This document shows, piece by piece, positions 59,297 to 60,218 of a DNA stretch of 60,218 bases (the stretch's first letter is position 1; each line of letters opens with the position of its first letter). Source of the DNA: Bacteroidia bacterium (GTDB lineage Bacteria; Bacteroidota; Bacteroidia; Chitinophagales; Saprospiraceae); contig JAUIEA010000008.1 in the NCBI GenBank assembly GCA_030429045.1, forward strand, positions 1 through 60,218, read 5' to 3'. A program made the position numbers and the translations under genes. A model generated the notes under the pieces. The model was not told the origin of the DNA. It was given only the letters and a program-made list of their open reading frames with translations, and made no database searches.

Positions 59297-60218
59297 ATGA
59301 ATATTCACCGCCATATCATAGAAGGAACAATATCCGGAAGGCCATTTGCAAAAACGGCCTTGATGGCCGGACTACGAGCTGTTGTCGTCAGTTCTATTCT
59401 AGTGCTGTTGTCGATAAACCTGCAAGCTCAGCCATATGAATACTATGCGACATCGGCTTTTGACCTTTGGACCATTTCAATTGACGCCAATGGTGATTGC
59501 GGTTCTTCGCTAGTGGGCCCTTTGCTGGATGAAAATGGGATGCCTGTCGTTTCTGCCGATTTGGCGATTTCACCTGATGGAACACTCTATAGCACTGACG
59601 ATGGAAGTTTCTGGGAAATAAACCCATCTACCGGGGAGTGTACACTCATCGTTTTTTCTCCGGTCAGCCTCGGATTAGTTGGTATGGTATGTACAGATGC
59701 CAATACGATCTATGCCGTCGCAGCTGTTGGGCTCGGTGGCAGCTTGTATGTCGTCGATATAACTGGTGGAACGATTACAGATCTTGGGCCTACCGGCTTC
59801 AGTTGTCAAGGTGGAATTACAGAATACAACGGCGAATATTATATGACTGCCGATGAGGGGCTGGTGAAACTGGATCTGACCAATCCAGGCAATAGTGAGG
59901 TAGTAGCTCCAACCAATTTGACCCATCTCGGGCTTTCAATTTATTTGGGCGAATGCAATACGGTGCTGGGAGGAGGGCCGAACGGTGTGCTGACCAAGAT
60001 CAATGTCAATACCGGGGAGGAAATCGAGTTATGTTCTATTCCTGCGCCAACGATTGGAGGGTTGACCTCATCTGATGAATTGTTGCCTTCTCCAGATTGT
60101 GAGATCGCTCTTGACCTCGATGAGGATGACAGTTCCGGAGCTCCGGAAGCGGATTATGACAGCGAGCCATATTCCTGTCTGACCCCGGAAGGCCTGCCGA
60201 TTGCAGATGAAGACCTGG
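59297..60218 (+). CDS. Second giant T9SS-type secreted protein, 5' part (partial)
   Basis: The frame opens at ATG 59297 and is still open at the window end (307 codons). After a long basic leader the signal peptide is about residues 23-48 (LRAVVVSSILVLLSINLQAQ-like). The body parallels the preceding gene: LAISPDGTLYSTDDGSFWEI, CTLIVFSPVSLGLVGMVC, GGTITDLGPTG, YYMTADEGLVKLDLTNPG, GECNTVLGG and TIGGLTSS. The last 110 bases are identical to 56649-56758. It is 37 bp after the preceding gene, so they may be co-transcribed. The C-terminus with any sorting domain lies outside. Confidence 0.88.
   Translation, partial: MNIHRHIIEGTISGRPFAKTALMAGLRAVVVSSILVLLSINLQAQPYEYYATSAFDLWTISIDANGDCGSSLVGPLLDENGMPVVSADLAISPDGTLYSTDDGSFWEINPSTGECTLIVFSPVSLGLVGMVCTDANTIYAVAAVGLGGSLYVVDITGGTITDLGPTGFSCQGGITEYNGEYYMTADEGLVKLDLTNPGNSEVVAPTNLTHLGLSIYLGECNTVLGGGPNGVLTKINVNTGEEIELCSIPAPTIGGLTSSDELLPSPDCEIALDLDEDDSSGAPEADYDSEPYSCLTPEGLPIADEDL
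60109..60218 (+). repeat. 110-bp block identical to 56649-56758 (copy 2, at the window end)
   Basis: The identity begins at 60109 and runs to the last base, so its true length is unknown. The surrounding paralogous coding DNA upstream is strongly diverged. Confidence 0.95.

Noticed and set aside
1-60218. Prophage, transposon or integrated element
   Set aside because: No integrase, transposase, phage structural gene or target-site duplication was seen; the repeats are non-coding.

Overview
The window looks like a stretch of a Bacteroidota chromosome, most likely from the class Saprospiria (Saprospiraceae/Lewinellaceae-like). The evidence is: type IX secretion (T9SS) C-terminal sorting domains on several secreted proteins; the gliding genes gldD and gldE in their usual neighbourhood with ssb and mutY; a TonB-dependent receptor with a carboxypeptidase-like N-terminal domain; the long Bacteroidota form of amidophosphoribosyltransferase; promoter boxes of the TAnnTTTG type; and few Shine-Dalgarno sequences. 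The exact genus cannot be read from the sequence. I saw no rRNA, tRNA, CRISPR array, transposase, integrase or prophage gene.

Layout. 0-6.6 kb: a pair of secreted paralogues, a Rieske oxygenase, a glucosaminidase and a small T9SS cargo protein, separated by palindrome-rich non-coding repeats. 6.6-14.5 kb: nadB, a GT4 glycosyltransferase, a flippase, and a cluster of HU, a TPR protein, a 31-residue mS38-like ribosomal protein and RNase G. 14.6-17.7 kb: yicC, gmk, corA and apaG on the plus strand. 17.7-25.1 kb: a glutamate-cysteine-ligase-like/CBS fusion, an MtfA-like protein without its metal ligands, an SLC12-type transporter and recQ. 25-32.6 kb: a DMT transporter, a head-GIN lipoprotein flanked by dispersed hairpin repeats, a secreted M28 peptidase, rlmD, comF and an outer-membrane protein. 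32.6-41.2 kb: purF, a YtrA-type ABC/GntR/head-GIN operon with a palindromic operator, DoxX, nadC, pyrD and an inositol-phosphatase-like gene. 41.2-45 kb: a ZIP transporter with a possible metal-responsive operator, a TonB-dependent receptor and a secreted TonB C-terminal domain protein. 45-50.8 kb: gldD, gldE, ssb, a GT-C-like membrane protein, mutY and an ECF-type sigma factor. 51-55.6 kb: a VanY-like lipoprotein, then a DUF5682 protein and a MoxR AAA+ ATPase around a small membrane protein. 55.9-60.2 kb: two giant secreted paralogues, the second cut by the window end inside a 110-bp block identical to the first.

Most of the window is housekeeping: NAD synthesis (nadB, nadC), nucleotide synthesis (purF, pyrD, gmk), DNA repair (mutY, recQ, ssb), and RNA processing and modification (rng, yicC, rlmD). 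The parts most worth a second look are the DUF5682/MoxR pair, the GCS/CBS fusion next to the degenerate MtfA-like protein, the YtrA-type operon and its operator, the 123-bp tandem repeat and 110-bp shared block in the large secreted proteins, three small proteins shorter than 60 residues (9440-9604, 13279-13374, 38969-39127), promoter boxes lying only a few bases before start codons, and two families of palindromic intergenic repeats.
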